NCBI RefSeq assembly: GCF_014203735.1
Contig: NZ_JACHJQ010000002.1
Span: 558,001 to 622,000 of the forward strand
Direction: 5' to 3'
Source: Actinophytocola algeriensis
GTDB taxonomy: Bacteria; Actinomycetota; Actinomycetes; Mycobacteriales; Pseudonocardiaceae
DNA length: 64,000 nt
The notes beneath the pieces are model-generated. The model did not search any database. It was not told the origin of the DNA and was given only the letters and a program-made list of their open reading frames with translations. The translations under genes and the position numbers were made by a program. Every line of letters begins with the position of its first letter. Position 1 is the stretch's first letter. Of the stretch, positions 42,058-50,010 are shown in pieces.

Positions 42058-42564
42058 ATGCTGACACTCCTCGCGCTGCTCGTGCTCGCCGTCCGGTTCG
42101 CGCTGCACCAGCGGCGGCCACCGGGTGGTGACCCGCCGGGCGGTCCACCCGGCCGCAACCGGCCCGACGGCGGCAACCCGCCACCCCCGGCGAAGGCCGT
42201 GCAGCCCGCGCAGCAGACGGCGCGGGAGAAGCTGGCGGCGGGACAGCCAAGCAGCAGCCGTCCCAGCGACCCGAACGACCCCGGCGACCCGGGCGATCCC
42301 GGTGATCCTGGCGACCCCGGGGACCCGGCTGATCCGAATGGCGACTTCACGACGCCGCAACCGGATGGTGTGCCGAAGAAACGGGACGACAAGTGGCTCA
42401 AGCGCAACGGCGTCGACCCGCACGAGGTCAAGGGTGACCTGCCCGGCCCGATGAGCCACTTCGACCTCTACGTCGACCGGTCGGGCAACATCTGGGCGGT
42501 CCGCAAGGGCGCCGACCCGCGCTCCGGCGAGTACGTCGGGAACGTCGATGACTACGCTGACTGA
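42058..42564 (+). CDS. Putative type VII-associated toxin with C-terminal polymorphic-toxin domain
   Basis: 168 residues. An N-terminal hydrophobic helix (LTLLALLVLAVRFAL) is followed by a Pro/Gly-rich region and a (Gly-Asp-Pro)n run encoded at about 42283-42335. The last ~60 residues (DDKWLKRNGVDPHEVKGDL, then FDLYVDRSGNIWAVRKGADP) resemble the small C-terminal domain called polymorphic toxin type 33. Activity of that domain is not known to me. Position after EspC- and WXG-like genes and before a likely immunity gene supports a toxin role. The usual long N-terminal carrier is missing, so delivery may rely on the separate upstream gene. Confidence 0.6.
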   Translation: MLTLLALLVLAVRFALHQRRPPGGDPPGGPPGRNRPDGGNPPPPAKAVQPAQQTAREKLAAGQPSSSRPSDPNDPGDPGDPGDPGDPGDPADPNGDFTTPQPDGVPKKRDDKWLKRNGVDPHEVKGDLPGPMSHFDLYVDRSGNIWAVRKGADPRSGEYVGNVDDYAD

Positions 42565-42585
42565 TGATTTCGAGGGAGTGACGCG

Positions 42586-43326
42586 TTGACCAGGGAGAGC
42601 GACAACGTGCCGGCCGGGTACCCCGGGTTCCGCGTGCGCGATCCCGCGACGTTGCGCCCGACACCGGCCACGCTGCGGCGGGTCGCCCACGCCAAACTGT
42701 CCTCTGTGGAGTTCTTCAGCGCGGCGCTGCGCGGCGAGGACTTCGTGTTCACGCCGTGGCTGACGACGCTCATCGACCACGGCGGCGCGATGCGGTTCCT
42801 CGGCGTGTACCGCAGCGACCCGGTCGAGGACTTCGGCGACGACGACGCACCGCCGGACGCGGTCCGCTGGCTCGGCATCCGCCGCTCGGAGTGGATCCGC
42901 GATGTCGACGTCGCCCAGGCCAACCAGGCCCCGGACGTCGGCCAGTACCTCGCCGCGGGCCCGCAGGTGTCCGAGCGGTACGCGTTCGCGACCACCGACA
43001 CGGTCCCCCAGGTCGTCGAGGCGACCCGCAGGCTGGTGTCGGACTTCGCCCGCGGCATCACGGTCAGCGCACCCGGCTCACCGGACTCGCGCTGGCAGGA
43101 GGTGACGGTCGACGTCGCCGACGACGGCTTCATCGCCGGCGTGAACTACTCGCCGCTGCTGGCCCGCAGCGAGGTCGTCGAGTCGCACCTGCCGTTCTGG
43201 CAGGAGACCGTCGACCGCGTGGCACTGCAGGGCGGGGTCGCGCCGGACGGCGAGATCGACCTGACGATCCGCCGGTCCGTGCCGGAGATCGTCAGCGCGC
43301 CGTACCGGGCGCCGCGAAGTCGCTGA
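42586..43326 (+). CDS. Candidate immunity protein for the preceding toxin
   Basis: 246 residues, cytoplasmic, no signal or membrane segment. It contains FFSAALRGEDFVFTPWLTTL, MRFLGVYRSDPVEDFGDDDA and SRWQEVTVDVADDGFIAGVN. The family is not recognised. It starts 21 bases after the toxin with GAGGGA eight bases before a TTG codon and ends at a hairpin, so it is the last gene of the cassette. Position is the only reason to call it immunity; it could also be a second effector. Confidence 0.5.
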   Translation: MTRESDNVPAGYPGFRVRDPATLRPTPATLRRVAHAKLSSVEFFSAALRGEDFVFTPWLTTLIDHGGAMRFLGVYRSDPVEDFGDDDAPPDAVRWLGIRRSEWIRDVDVAQANQAPDVGQYLAAGPQVSERYAFATTDTVPQVVEATRRLVSDFARGITVSAPGSPDSRWQEVTVDVADDGFIAGVNYSPLLARSEVVESHLPFWQETVDRVALQGGVAPDGEIDLTIRRSVPEIVSAPYRAPRSR

Positions 43327-43334
43327 GCTGGACG

Positions 43335-43362
43335 CGCCCCGCACCCTGGCCCGGATGCGGGG
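43335..43362. terminator. Terminator between the toxin cassette and the XRE/DUF397 pair
   Basis: GCCCCGCA / TGCGGGGC with a 12-base loop, between convergent stops at 43326 and 43374. Confidence 0.75.
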
Positions 43363-43373
43363 CACGCGAGACG

Positions 43374-43559
43374 TCAGCGGGACTGCTTCACAGCCGCCAG
43401 AAACGCCGCACCTTGGGACTCATCGAGCATCAGAACGGGACCGGATGCGTTCTTGGAGTCACGGACGCCGAACGAGATCTCCCCGCGCGCGATCTCCACG
43501 CACTCACCGCCATTGGCACCGCTGAAGCTGGACTTGCGGAACTCGGCCTCCCGCATCAC
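43374..43559 (-). CDS. DUF397 small protein
   Basis: 61 residues with the full DUF397 pattern: EAEFRKSSFSGANGGECVEI, a VRDSKN motif (GVRDSKNASGPVLML), and FLAAVKQSR at the end. The ATG overlaps the stop of the XRE gene by 4 bases. In actinomycetes such proteins bind the upstream XRE regulator and modulate it; some pairs have been described as toxin-antitoxin-like. Typical length and motif, no oddities. Confidence 0.9.
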   Translation of the reverse strand: MMREAEFRKSSFSGANGGECVEIARGEISFGVRDSKNASGPVLMLDESQGAAFLAAVKQSR

Positions 43560-44452
43560 TTCACCTCCTTCATAGCTCTCTCTATGATCCCACGCGTCAC
43601 TTTTTGGTCAGCCGCCAACGCGTGCAATCGTGTGAGGGCCCGGCGATACTCCGCGATCTCGTCCGGCTTCTCGAAGTACTGCCCACCGGTCAGCAACTCC
43701 ACGTAGACGAGACCCGGATCGCCTTCCATCTCCGGCGGGAACTTCATCACGACGAAGTTCCCGCCATCCTGCGCAGGCGTCGAGCCCGCATCGAATGGCA
43801 GCACCTGGATGTCGATCCGCGGCCGCTTCGACATCTCCAGCAAGTGCTTCAACTGATCCCGCATCGTCTTGGCGTCACCGCGCTGCCGGTAGAGCACGGA
43901 TTCGTCGAGCACCGTCCAGAGGTGGACCGGCTCATGCGCGCGATCGAGAATCTGTTGCCGCCCAAGGCGAAGCTCCACGCCCTGCTCGACCTGTTCCTCA
44001 CCCAGGTCGGTGTTGCCACGCAGCACGGCGGTCGCGTATTCGCGCGTTTGAAGCAGACCTGGCAGCACAACCGAGTTGTAGAGGGACAATTCGGTGGCTC
44101 CGGACTCCAAGCCGAGGTAGAGGTCGAACCACTTCGGGGTCACGCCCGACAAGGCCGTCCACCAGTTCTTCGCCTTGCGGGCGGCGGAAAGCAGCTCCCG
44201 CATGAAGGGAATCCGGTCGGCCTTGCCGTAGAGCCCGAGCAGCAACTCGAGATCGGCGGCCGTCGGCAGCTGCCCGGCCTCGAGGTTGCTGATGTGCTGG
44301 ACGGTCCGGTCGAGCCGCTTGGCCGCGTCCTTCTGCGGGAGCTTCGCTTCGAGGCGCCACTTCTTCAGCGACAGCGCGATCGTCCGCTTGAACAACGCCG
44401 GGCTTCCGGAGCGGAGCGCCGGCGGGAGACCTGACTCGTTCACGCTGTTCAC
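43556..44452 (-). CDS. XRE-family regulator with DUF5753 domain
   Basis: 298 residues. The N-terminal helix-turn-helix (LPQKDAAKRLDRTVQHISNL) is followed by a long DUF5753-type ligand domain (SLYNSVVLPGLLQTREYATA, LRLGRQQILDRAHEPVHLWT, VLPFDAGSTPAQDGGNFVVM). It belongs to the WhiJ/AbaA-associated class common in streptomycetes and relatives. It is translationally coupled to DUF397 and divergent from two small genes. The palindrome at 44482-44496 lies 30 bases upstream and is a likely autoregulatory site. The signal sensed is unknown. Confidence 0.88.
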   Translation of the reverse strand: MNSVNESGLPPALRSGSPALFKRTIALSLKKWRLEAKLPQKDAAKRLDRTVQHISNLEAGQLPTAADLELLLGLYGKADRIPFMRELLSAARKAKNWWTALSGVTPKWFDLYLGLESGATELSLYNSVVLPGLLQTREYATAVLRGNTDLGEEQVEQGVELRLGRQQILDRAHEPVHLWTVLDESVLYRQRGDAKTMRDQLKHLLEMSKRPRIDIQVLPFDAGSTPAQDGGNFVVMKFPPEMEGDPGLVYVELLTGGQYFEKPDEIAEYRRALTRLHALAADQKVTRGIIERAMKEVK

Positions 44453-44481
44453 CCCATCAGGCTACATGGTTGAGCTTGACC

Positions 44482-44496
44482 TGCTTGATTCAAGCA
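44482..44496. promoter_or_regulatory. Candidate operator of the XRE regulator
   Basis: TGCTTGA-T-TCAAGCA is a perfect 7-bp-arm palindrome. A further GCTTGA copy lies at 44474-44479, and a degenerate CTTAA at 44499. The surrounding 60 bases are AT-rich, as expected for a divergent promoter region. Confidence 0.5.
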
Positions 44497-44628
44497 CGCT
44501 TAATTATAGGCGGAGATGGTCAACCGCCGAGCTGGAATCTAGCCCGGCACGATCGGGCGCGACCACCAGGTCCGGCCCCGGTCCCACCAGTCCTGAACTG
44601 CGCGAACACAGCGGAAGCGAGGCAAGAC

Positions 44629-44940
44629 GTGATCAACTCGACGCGGCCGCTGCCGCACGGTTCATCCGATCAGGTGGATCTCGCCGCGGCGCTGGTGGCC
44701 GCGTTGCCGGGGCCGCCGTGGCACGTCTCGGTGCGGCCGGACGGCGAGGCGTGCTGTCAGCGGACGTACGAGTACTTCGTGGAGACCGTGCACATCGCCG
44801 ACGGGCTGCACGTCGGCGCCAACCGCAGGCCGATCGACGGCCGGGCCGGTCCCGCCATCAGGGCAGAAAGCTTCGCGGGCACGCTGCGTGCCGCGATCAG
44901 GTTCCTCGCGACGCCACCGCGGTGGGAGGGCGAGGCATGA
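44629..44940 (+). CDS. Small protein of unknown function, divergent from the XRE gene
   Basis: 103 residues, no signal or membrane segment. It contains DQVDLAAALVAALPGPPWHV, the cysteine pair EACCQR and a central GANRRPIDGRAGPAIRAESF. The GTG start has GAGG six bases before it. Spacing from the XRE start is about 175 bp. Family not recognised; its place suggests control by the XRE/DUF397 pair. Confidence 0.55.
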   Translation: MINSTRPLPHGSSDQVDLAAALVAALPGPPWHVSVRPDGEACCQRTYEYFVETVHIADGLHVGANRRPIDGRAGPAIRAESFAGTLRAAIRFLATPPRWEGEA

Positions 44941-44953
44941 GGAGAGGCGGGAG

Positions 44954-45178
44954 ATGGCCGTGCTGGGCGCGAGTCTGGTCGTGAGTTCGTACGTGATCAT
45001 CAGGGAGGGCTGCCCGATCGCGATCTCGGTCGACGGGCAGGACCAGGCGCAGATCACGTGCGGGTGGGTGCCGTCGGAGGCGTTCGAGTTCGTGGTGGCG
45101 CGCGAGGCGTTGCGCGCGCTGGTCGAGGTGGGCACCGACGCGCTGCGGGAGATGGACCGGCTCGACGAGCCGGCGTAG
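44954..45178 (+). CDS. Small protein of unknown function
   Basis: 74 residues: two beta-like stretches (ASLVVSSYVIIREGCPIAIS, DGQDQAQITCGW) then a helical C-terminus (REALRALVEVGTDALREMDR). GGAGAGG lies six bases before the ATG, and the gene follows the preceding stop by 13 bases, so they form one operon. It ends just before a long hairpin. Function not recognised. Confidence 0.55.
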   Translation: MAVLGASLVVSSYVIIREGCPIAISVDGQDQAQITCGWVPSEAFEFVVAREALRALVEVGTDALREMDRLDEPA

Positions 45179-45189
45179 TTCCTGGGAGT

Positions 45190-45241
45190 TTCCTGGGAGC
45201 CCGGCGGCGTTCGCGCAGGACGGCCGCCCGGCTCCCAGGAA
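45190..45241. terminator. Long hairpin before the ABC/two-component operon
   Basis: TTCCTGGGAGcCcGGCGG pairs with CCGCCCGGCTCCCAGGAA (18 bp, one mismatch) over a 16-base loop. An extra TTCCTGGGAG copy lies immediately upstream. It ends 30 bases before the ABC ATPase start, so the ABC operon promoter must lie within those bases or transcription must read through. Confidence 0.65.
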
Positions 45242-45271
45242 CCCGTCACCTCGCGCCGACAGCCTGGCGGC

Positions 45272-46183
45272 ATGAGCAAGCGGATCGAGGCTCGTGGCCT
45301 CACGAAACGCTACGGCGACAAGATCGCCGTGGACGACCTGACGTTCTCCGTCGAGCCGGGCCGGGTGACCGGGTTCCTGGGTCCGAACGGCGCCGGCAAG
45401 TCGACGACGATGCGGCTGGTGCTGGGGCTGGACTCCCCCACCGCCGGGACGGTCACCGTCAGCGGCAGGCGGTACGCGGACCTGGTGGGCCCGGCCCACG
45501 CGGTCGGCGCGCTGCTGGACGCCCGTGCCGTCCACCCGGGCCGCACCGCGGCGAACCACCTGCTGGCGGTGGCGCAGACCGCGGGCATCGGGAGGAAGCG
45601 GGTCGACGAGGTGCTGGGCGAGGTCGGCCTGGCGAACGTGGCGGGCAGGCGGGCGGGCACGTTCTCGCTGGGCATGTCGCAGCGGCTGGGCATCGCCGCT
45701 GCGCTGCTGGGCGACCCGCCGGTGCTGATGTTCGACGAGCCGGTCAACGGCCTCGACCCCGAGGGCATCCGCTGGATCCGCACCCTCATGCGGGACCTGG
45801 CCGCCGAGGGCCGCACGGTGCTGGTGTCGAGCCACCTGATGAGCGAGATGGCGCTGACCGCGCAGCACCTGCTGGTGATCGGCCGGGGCAGGCTCATCGC
45901 GGACACGGACATCGAGGACTTCCTGCGTACCCACGGCACCGAGTCCGTGCTGGTCCGCAGCGCGGAACCCGACCGCCTGGCACGGCTCCTGCGCCGGGCG
46001 GGCGCCGATCTGGAGTCCGAAGTGGACGCTCTGGTGGTGTCCCGGCTGACCGCGAGGGAGATCGGCAAGCTGGCGGCGGCGGAGGGCATCGCGCTGTCGG
46101 AGCTGCACCCGCGGCGGGGGTCGCTCGAGGACGTGTTCATGGCACTGACGAACGACGCGGTCGAGTACGGGGTGCCGGCATGA
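45272..46183 (+). CDS. ABC-2-type exporter ATPase
   Basis: 303 residues. Walker A GPNGAGKST, signature FSLGMSQRLGIA (degenerate from LSGGQ, usual in this DrrA/CcmA-like group), Walker B VLMFDEPVNGLDPEGI, switch LVSSHLMSEM. A ~90-residue C-terminal domain ends with RGSLEDVFMALTNDAVEYG, typical of drug/bacteriocin-type exporters. It starts an operon of five genes that overlap at every junction. Confidence 0.88.
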   Translation: MSKRIEARGLTKRYGDKIAVDDLTFSVEPGRVTGFLGPNGAGKSTTMRLVLGLDSPTAGTVTVSGRRYADLVGPAHAVGALLDARAVHPGRTAANHLLAVAQTAGIGRKRVDEVLGEVGLANVAGRRAGTFSLGMSQRLGIAAALLGDPPVLMFDEPVNGLDPEGIRWIRTLMRDLAAEGRTVLVSSHLMSEMALTAQHLLVIGRGRLIADTDIEDFLRTHGTESVLVRSAEPDRLARLLRRAGADLESEVDALVVSRLTAREIGKLAAAEGIALSELHPRRGSLEDVFMALTNDAVEYGVPA

Positions 46184-46929
46184 ACCTGGTGCGTTCCGAG
46201 TGGACGAAGTTCCGCAGCCTGCGCTCGACGTGGCTGACGGCGGCGGTGACGGTGGTGCTGGGCGTCGGTGTCGGCGCGCTGTCGGCGAGCGCGCAGGCAC
46301 GCGAGTCCGGCGGCGAGGGCTGGGACCCGACAGCGGCGAGCCTGACGAGCATCATCGTGGCGCAGCTGGCGATCGGCGTGCTCGGTGTGCTGGTGATGAC
46401 GGCCGAGTACGCGACGGGCACGATCCAGCCGTCGGTGGTGGCGGCACCCCGGCGCGGTCGCCTGCTGGCGGCGAAGGCGGCGGTCTTGACGGCGGCGGCG
46501 CTGGCGCTGGGCCAGTTGATCGGCTTCGCGTCGTTCTTGACGGGCCAGGCCATGATCGCTGGTGCCGGCGCTCCCCACGCGACGCTCGACCAGCCGGGCG
46601 TGCTGCGCGCGGTGATCGGCAGCGGCCTGTACCTGGCGGCGGTGGGTGTGCTGGGGCTGGGCCTGGGCGCGGTACTGCGGTCCACAGCGGGTGCGATCGG
46701 CACGCTGGTGTCGGTGACGCTGGTGATCCGCCTGGTGGCCCAGACGTTGCCCGAGTCCTGGCGCGAGTGGATGGGCCGCTACTGGCCGACCGCGGCGGGC
46801 GAGAACATCGTGTCGGTGGTGCCGGTCCCCGGCACCCTGGGCCCGTGGCAGGGCTTCGCCATCCTGTGCGGGTTCGTGGCCGTCGTGGTGGCGGCGGGCT
46901 ACGCGACCTTCCGCACGCGGGACACGTGA
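46180..46929 (+). CDS. ABC-2-type exporter permease
   Basis: 249 residues with six hydrophobic segments. It starts MNLVRSEWTKFRSLRSTWLT, the standard N-terminus of actinomycete ABC-2 permeases, and carries TAEYATGTIQPSVVAAPRRG, the loop conserved in this family. It overlaps the ATPase by 4 bases (ATGA). Together they could export a peptide, lipid or antibiotic; the substrate is unknown. Confidence 0.85.
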   Translation: MNLVRSEWTKFRSLRSTWLTAAVTVVLGVGVGALSASAQARESGGEGWDPTAASLTSIIVAQLAIGVLGVLVMTAEYATGTIQPSVVAAPRRGRLLAAKAAVLTAAALALGQLIGFASFLTGQAMIAGAGAPHATLDQPGVLRAVIGSGLYLAAVGVLGLGLGAVLRSTAGAIGTLVSVTLVIRLVAQTLPESWREWMGRYWPTAAGENIVSVVPVPGTLGPWQGFAILCGFVAVVVAAGYATFRTRDT

Positions 46930-47915
46930 TGCGCGCGCCGGAACGACCTGAACGGCGCTTTCAGGGCATGGGGCGTCCCGACCGCGCCTTTCAGGGCAGG
47001 GGGTTCCGGGCGAGGGAGGTGGCGGTCGGCGTGCTGGCCGGGATCGTCGCGTGGGCGGGTATGGCGGGGTGGGCGCTGCTCGGCGTCACCCTTCTCGGCC
47101 TGGGCGCCGCCACCACCCCGGCAGCCGTCGCGCTCGCCGTCGGCGGGTCGGCGGGACTCGGCCAGGACCTCGTGACGGGCTCCGTCTCCGTGCTGCCGCT
47201 GGGCGTCTCGCTGCTCGGCGCGCTCCTGTTCGCGACCGTGCTCACGTCGTGGCCGCGGGTCGCCGGGGCGGCGGCCGTGTTCGTGGCGGGGCTCGGCACG
47301 CTGCCGTTCCTGCCCGCTGGGCAGCTCGACGTGCGGTTCTGGCCCACCGTCGTCGGCGGCGTCGGGTGGCTGGCCGTGGTCGTCGGCCTGCGGGTCGCCT
47401 CGTGGTGGTTCCCGCGCGTGCGGCGGGTGCTGGTGGTCATCATGGGCGCGGGCGGGTTCTCGATCGTCCTCGGCGCGGTCCTGTCGATCTCCGGGGGCGC
47501 GCGCATGCTCGGCACCATGGTGCTCGCCGGGCCCAATCTGCTGTGCGTCGCGCTGACCCGCGGTCTCGGCGTGCCGTGGCAGGTCCAGGGTCCCGACCTG
47601 CCGCTGCCCACCATCGAGACCGGCGACTTCGGCCCGCTCGCGGTCCCGGTCTGGCCGCTGGCGGTGCTCGCCGCCGTGGTGATCGGCCTCGTGGCGGTGT
47701 TCTCCCGCTGGCACGCGCCGTGGGTCACGGCCCTGTGCTTCGCGGCGATGGCGGGCTTCGGCGGTGCCGCGCTGGACGTCGCCGCCGGTCCGTTCCGCAT
47801 CGAGCTGGGGGTGAGCGGTGACGTGCTCATCGCGGCCGGTGCCGGGCTCGCGGCGGGGTTGGTGGCGTGCCTGCTCGTCGCGGCGGCCGGGTACTGGCAT
47901 CGTCAACGGACATGA
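46929..47915 (+). CDS. Streptophobe-family membrane protein
   Basis: 328 residues, about eight to ten hydrophobic segments, with family-like FWPTVVGGVGWLAVVVGLRV, LAGPNLLCVALTRGLGVPWQ and a Pro/Leu-rich loop VQGPDLPLPTIETGDFGPLA. The family is confined to actinobacteria and has no known function. The ATG shares one base with the permease stop. The first ~26 residues, with RRFQGMG and RAFQGRG, are encoded by two copies of the dispersed CGC-TTTCAGGGC repeat, so the real start may be a GTG near 47018 that has GAGGGAG before it. Confidence 0.7.
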   Translation: MRAPERPERRFQGMGRPDRAFQGRGFRAREVAVGVLAGIVAWAGMAGWALLGVTLLGLGAATTPAAVALAVGGSAGLGQDLVTGSVSVLPLGVSLLGALLFATVLTSWPRVAGAAAVFVAGLGTLPFLPAGQLDVRFWPTVVGGVGWLAVVVGLRVASWWFPRVRRVLVVIMGAGGFSIVLGAVLSISGGARMLGTMVLAGPNLLCVALTRGLGVPWQVQGPDLPLPTIETGDFGPLAVPVWPLAVLAAVVIGLVAVFSRWHAPWVTALCFAAMAGFGGAALDVAAGPFRIELGVSGDVLIAAGAGLAAGLVACLLVAAAGYWHRQRT

Positions 47916-48601
47916 GCGGAGCCAACCTGCTCGTCGTGGAGGACGACCCGACCCTGCGTGAGCTGCTCGCGGCGAGCCTGCGGTTCGCCGGGTTCGCGGT
48001 GTCCACGACCGCGAGCGGCGCCGACGCGGTGCGGATCGCCGCGCACCGGCCGCCCGACCTGGTCGTGCTGGACGTGATGCTGCCCGACGTCGACGGGTTC
48101 GAGGTGCTGCGCCGCCTGCGGGACGGCGCGGCACCGGGCCGGGACGTGCCGGTGCTGTTCCTCACCGCCCGCGACGCCGGTGAGGACAAGGTGGCCGGGC
48201 TGACCGCGGGCGGCGACGACTACGTGACCAAGCCGTTCCGCCTGGAGGAGCTGATCGCCCGCATCCGCGCGATCCTGCGCCGCGCGGGCGGGGCGAGCCG
48301 CGACGTGCTCACGGCGGGTGACCTCGAACTGGACCCGGCGGCCCGGCTCGTCGCGCGCGGCGGCGAGCCGGTGTCGTTGTCCCCCACCGAGTTCACGCTG
48401 CTGCGGTTCCTGATGGAGAACGTGGACCACGTGCTGTCGCGCGAGCAGATCCTGCACCACGTGTGGCGCTACGACTTCGGCGGTGACGCGAGCATCGTCG
48501 AGTCCTACATCAGCTACCTGCGGCGCAAGGCCGACAACCGCGAGCCGCGGCTGATCCACACGGTCCGCGGCGTCGGGTACGTGCTGCGCAGGCCGCGGTG
48601 A
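47912..48601 (+). CDS. OmpR-family response regulator
   Basis: 229 residues. The receiver domain has VVEDDPTLRELL, the phosphorylated Asp in DLVVLDVMLPD (about 53) and Lys in GGDDYVTKPF. The winged-helix DNA-binding domain ends YISYLRRKADNREPRLIHTV. The ATG overlaps the streptophobe stop (ATGA), and its stop overlaps the kinase GTG. It probably regulates the operon it belongs to, including the ABC exporter. Confidence 0.92.
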   Translation: MSGANLLVVEDDPTLRELLAASLRFAGFAVSTTASGADAVRIAAHRPPDLVVLDVMLPDVDGFEVLRRLRDGAAPGRDVPVLFLTARDAGEDKVAGLTAGGDDYVTKPFRLEELIARIRAILRRAGGASRDVLTAGDLELDPAARLVARGGEPVSLSPTEFTLLRFLMENVDHVLSREQILHHVWRYDFGGDASIVESYISYLRRKADNREPRLIHTVRGVGYVLRRPR

Positions 48602-50010
48602 GGCGGCTGTCGCTGCGGGCGCGGGTACTGCTCATCGCGATGACGTTGCTGGTGGCGGGCATGGTGGCGAGCGACGCGGTGGTGCTGGTGGCGCTGCGTA
48701 AACCGTTGGTGGAACGGGTGGACCTGCAGGTGACCATGGCCGCCGGGGTCCTGTCGCGGGTGCCGGAGCCGCTGATCCGCAACCTGACCGAGGACGTCCC
48801 GGCGCTGCCGGACACCGAGCTGGTCGGCAGCCTGTACCTGGCCTACCTGGACGACGCCGGCGAAACGACGATGTCGCTGCGCGGCCGGTCGGTGCCGGCA
48901 CTGCCCGCCTTGGACCGTTCGGCGGTGCTGGCCCACCACGGCCAGCCGTTCGAGGTGCCGGGGTGGCGCGTGCTCGCGCTGCCGACCCGCTCCGGCGGCG
49001 GCAGCGTGGTGGTGGCGGGCGCTCTGTCCCAAGTAGACGCGACGATGGACCGGGTGCGGCTCCTCTGCCTGCTGGTGGGCGCGGGGTTGCTGGCGGTACT
49101 GGCGGCGGTGGGCTGGTTCTGGGTGCGGGCGGGCCTGCGCCCACTACGCCGCATAGAGGAGACCGCGGCGGCGATCGCGGGCGGCGACCTGTCCCGCCGG
49201 GTCCCCCCGACCACCGGGGATGCCACGGAGGTGGGCAGGCTGACGACGTCGCTCAACGGGATGCTGGCGCAGATCGAGTCAGCGGTGGCGGCGAGAGCAC
49301 GGTCCGAGGAACGCCTGCGCAGGTTCGTCGCGGACGCGAGCCACGAACTCCGCACCCCGCTGGCGGGCATCAGCGGCTTCGCGCAGCTGTATCGCATGGG
49401 TGGCGCGGAAGTGGCGGCCACGATGGACCGCATCGAACGCGAGTCGGTCCGCCTGACCGACTTGGTGGACGACCTGCTCCTGCTGGCGCAGGTGGACGAG
49501 CAGGGCCTGGCACTCCGCCGCGCCCCGATGGATCTCCGCACCCTGGCAGCGGATGCGCTGCACGACCTCCGCGCCCTGGACCCGGCCCGTGCGGTGACGC
49601 TGACGGGCCTTGGTTCGACGGCGGATCCCCAGCCCGCCCCGGTGGAGGCCGACGAGGCCCGGCTGCGGCAGGTGGTGAGCAACCTGGTCGGCAACGCTGT
49701 CGCGCACACCCCGGCGGGTTCGGCTGTGCGCATAGGAGTGGGCACGTCGGACGGCCGGTCGGTCCTGGAACTGGCGGACACGGGTCCTGGCCTGCCCCCG
49801 GAAGCGGCGGGTCGCGTGTTCGACCGGTTCTACCGGGCGGACACGTCCCGCACCCGCGACCAGGGCGGTGGTGCGGGTCTGGGCCTGGCGATCGCGTGGT
49901 CGCTGGTGACGGCCCACGGCGGCGAGCTCACCGTCGACACGCGGACGGGTGAGGGCGCCACGTTCCGCCTGTCGCTGCCTAGTGTCCCGCGCCGGAAATG
50001 CGGTGACTGA
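48598..50010 (+). CDS. Two-component sensor histidine kinase; last codons supplied by an inserted element
   Basis: 470 residues. TM1 at about 8-28, an extracytoplasmic sensor of ~120 residues, TM2 near LLCLLVGAGLLAVLAAVGWF, a HAMP linker, the phospho-His in ADASHELRTPLAG (about 250), N box SNLVGNAVAHTP, and G boxes DTGPGLPPEA and GGGAGLGLAIAW. The catalytic core ends at GATFRLSLP; the following residues (VPRRKCGD) are read from the MITE-like element starting at 49983. The insertion should leave activity intact. The GTG start overlaps the response-regulator stop. Confidence 0.92.
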   Translation: MRRLSLRARVLLIAMTLLVAGMVASDAVVLVALRKPLVERVDLQVTMAAGVLSRVPEPLIRNLTEDVPALPDTELVGSLYLAYLDDAGETTMSLRGRSVPALPALDRSAVLAHHGQPFEVPGWRVLALPTRSGGGSVVVAGALSQVDATMDRVRLLCLLVGAGLLAVLAAVGWFWVRAGLRPLRRIEETAAAIAGGDLSRRVPPTTGDATEVGRLTTSLNGMLAQIESAVAARARSEERLRRFVADASHELRTPLAGISGFAQLYRMGGAEVAATMDRIERESVRLTDLVDDLLLLAQVDEQGLALRRAPMDLRTLAADALHDLRALDPARAVTLTGLGSTADPQPAPVEADEARLRQVVSNLVGNAVAHTPAGSAVRIGVGTSDGRSVLELADTGPGLPPEAAGRVFDRFYRADTSRTRDQGGGAGLGLAIAWSLVTAHGGELTVDTRTGEGATFRLSLPSVPRRKCGD

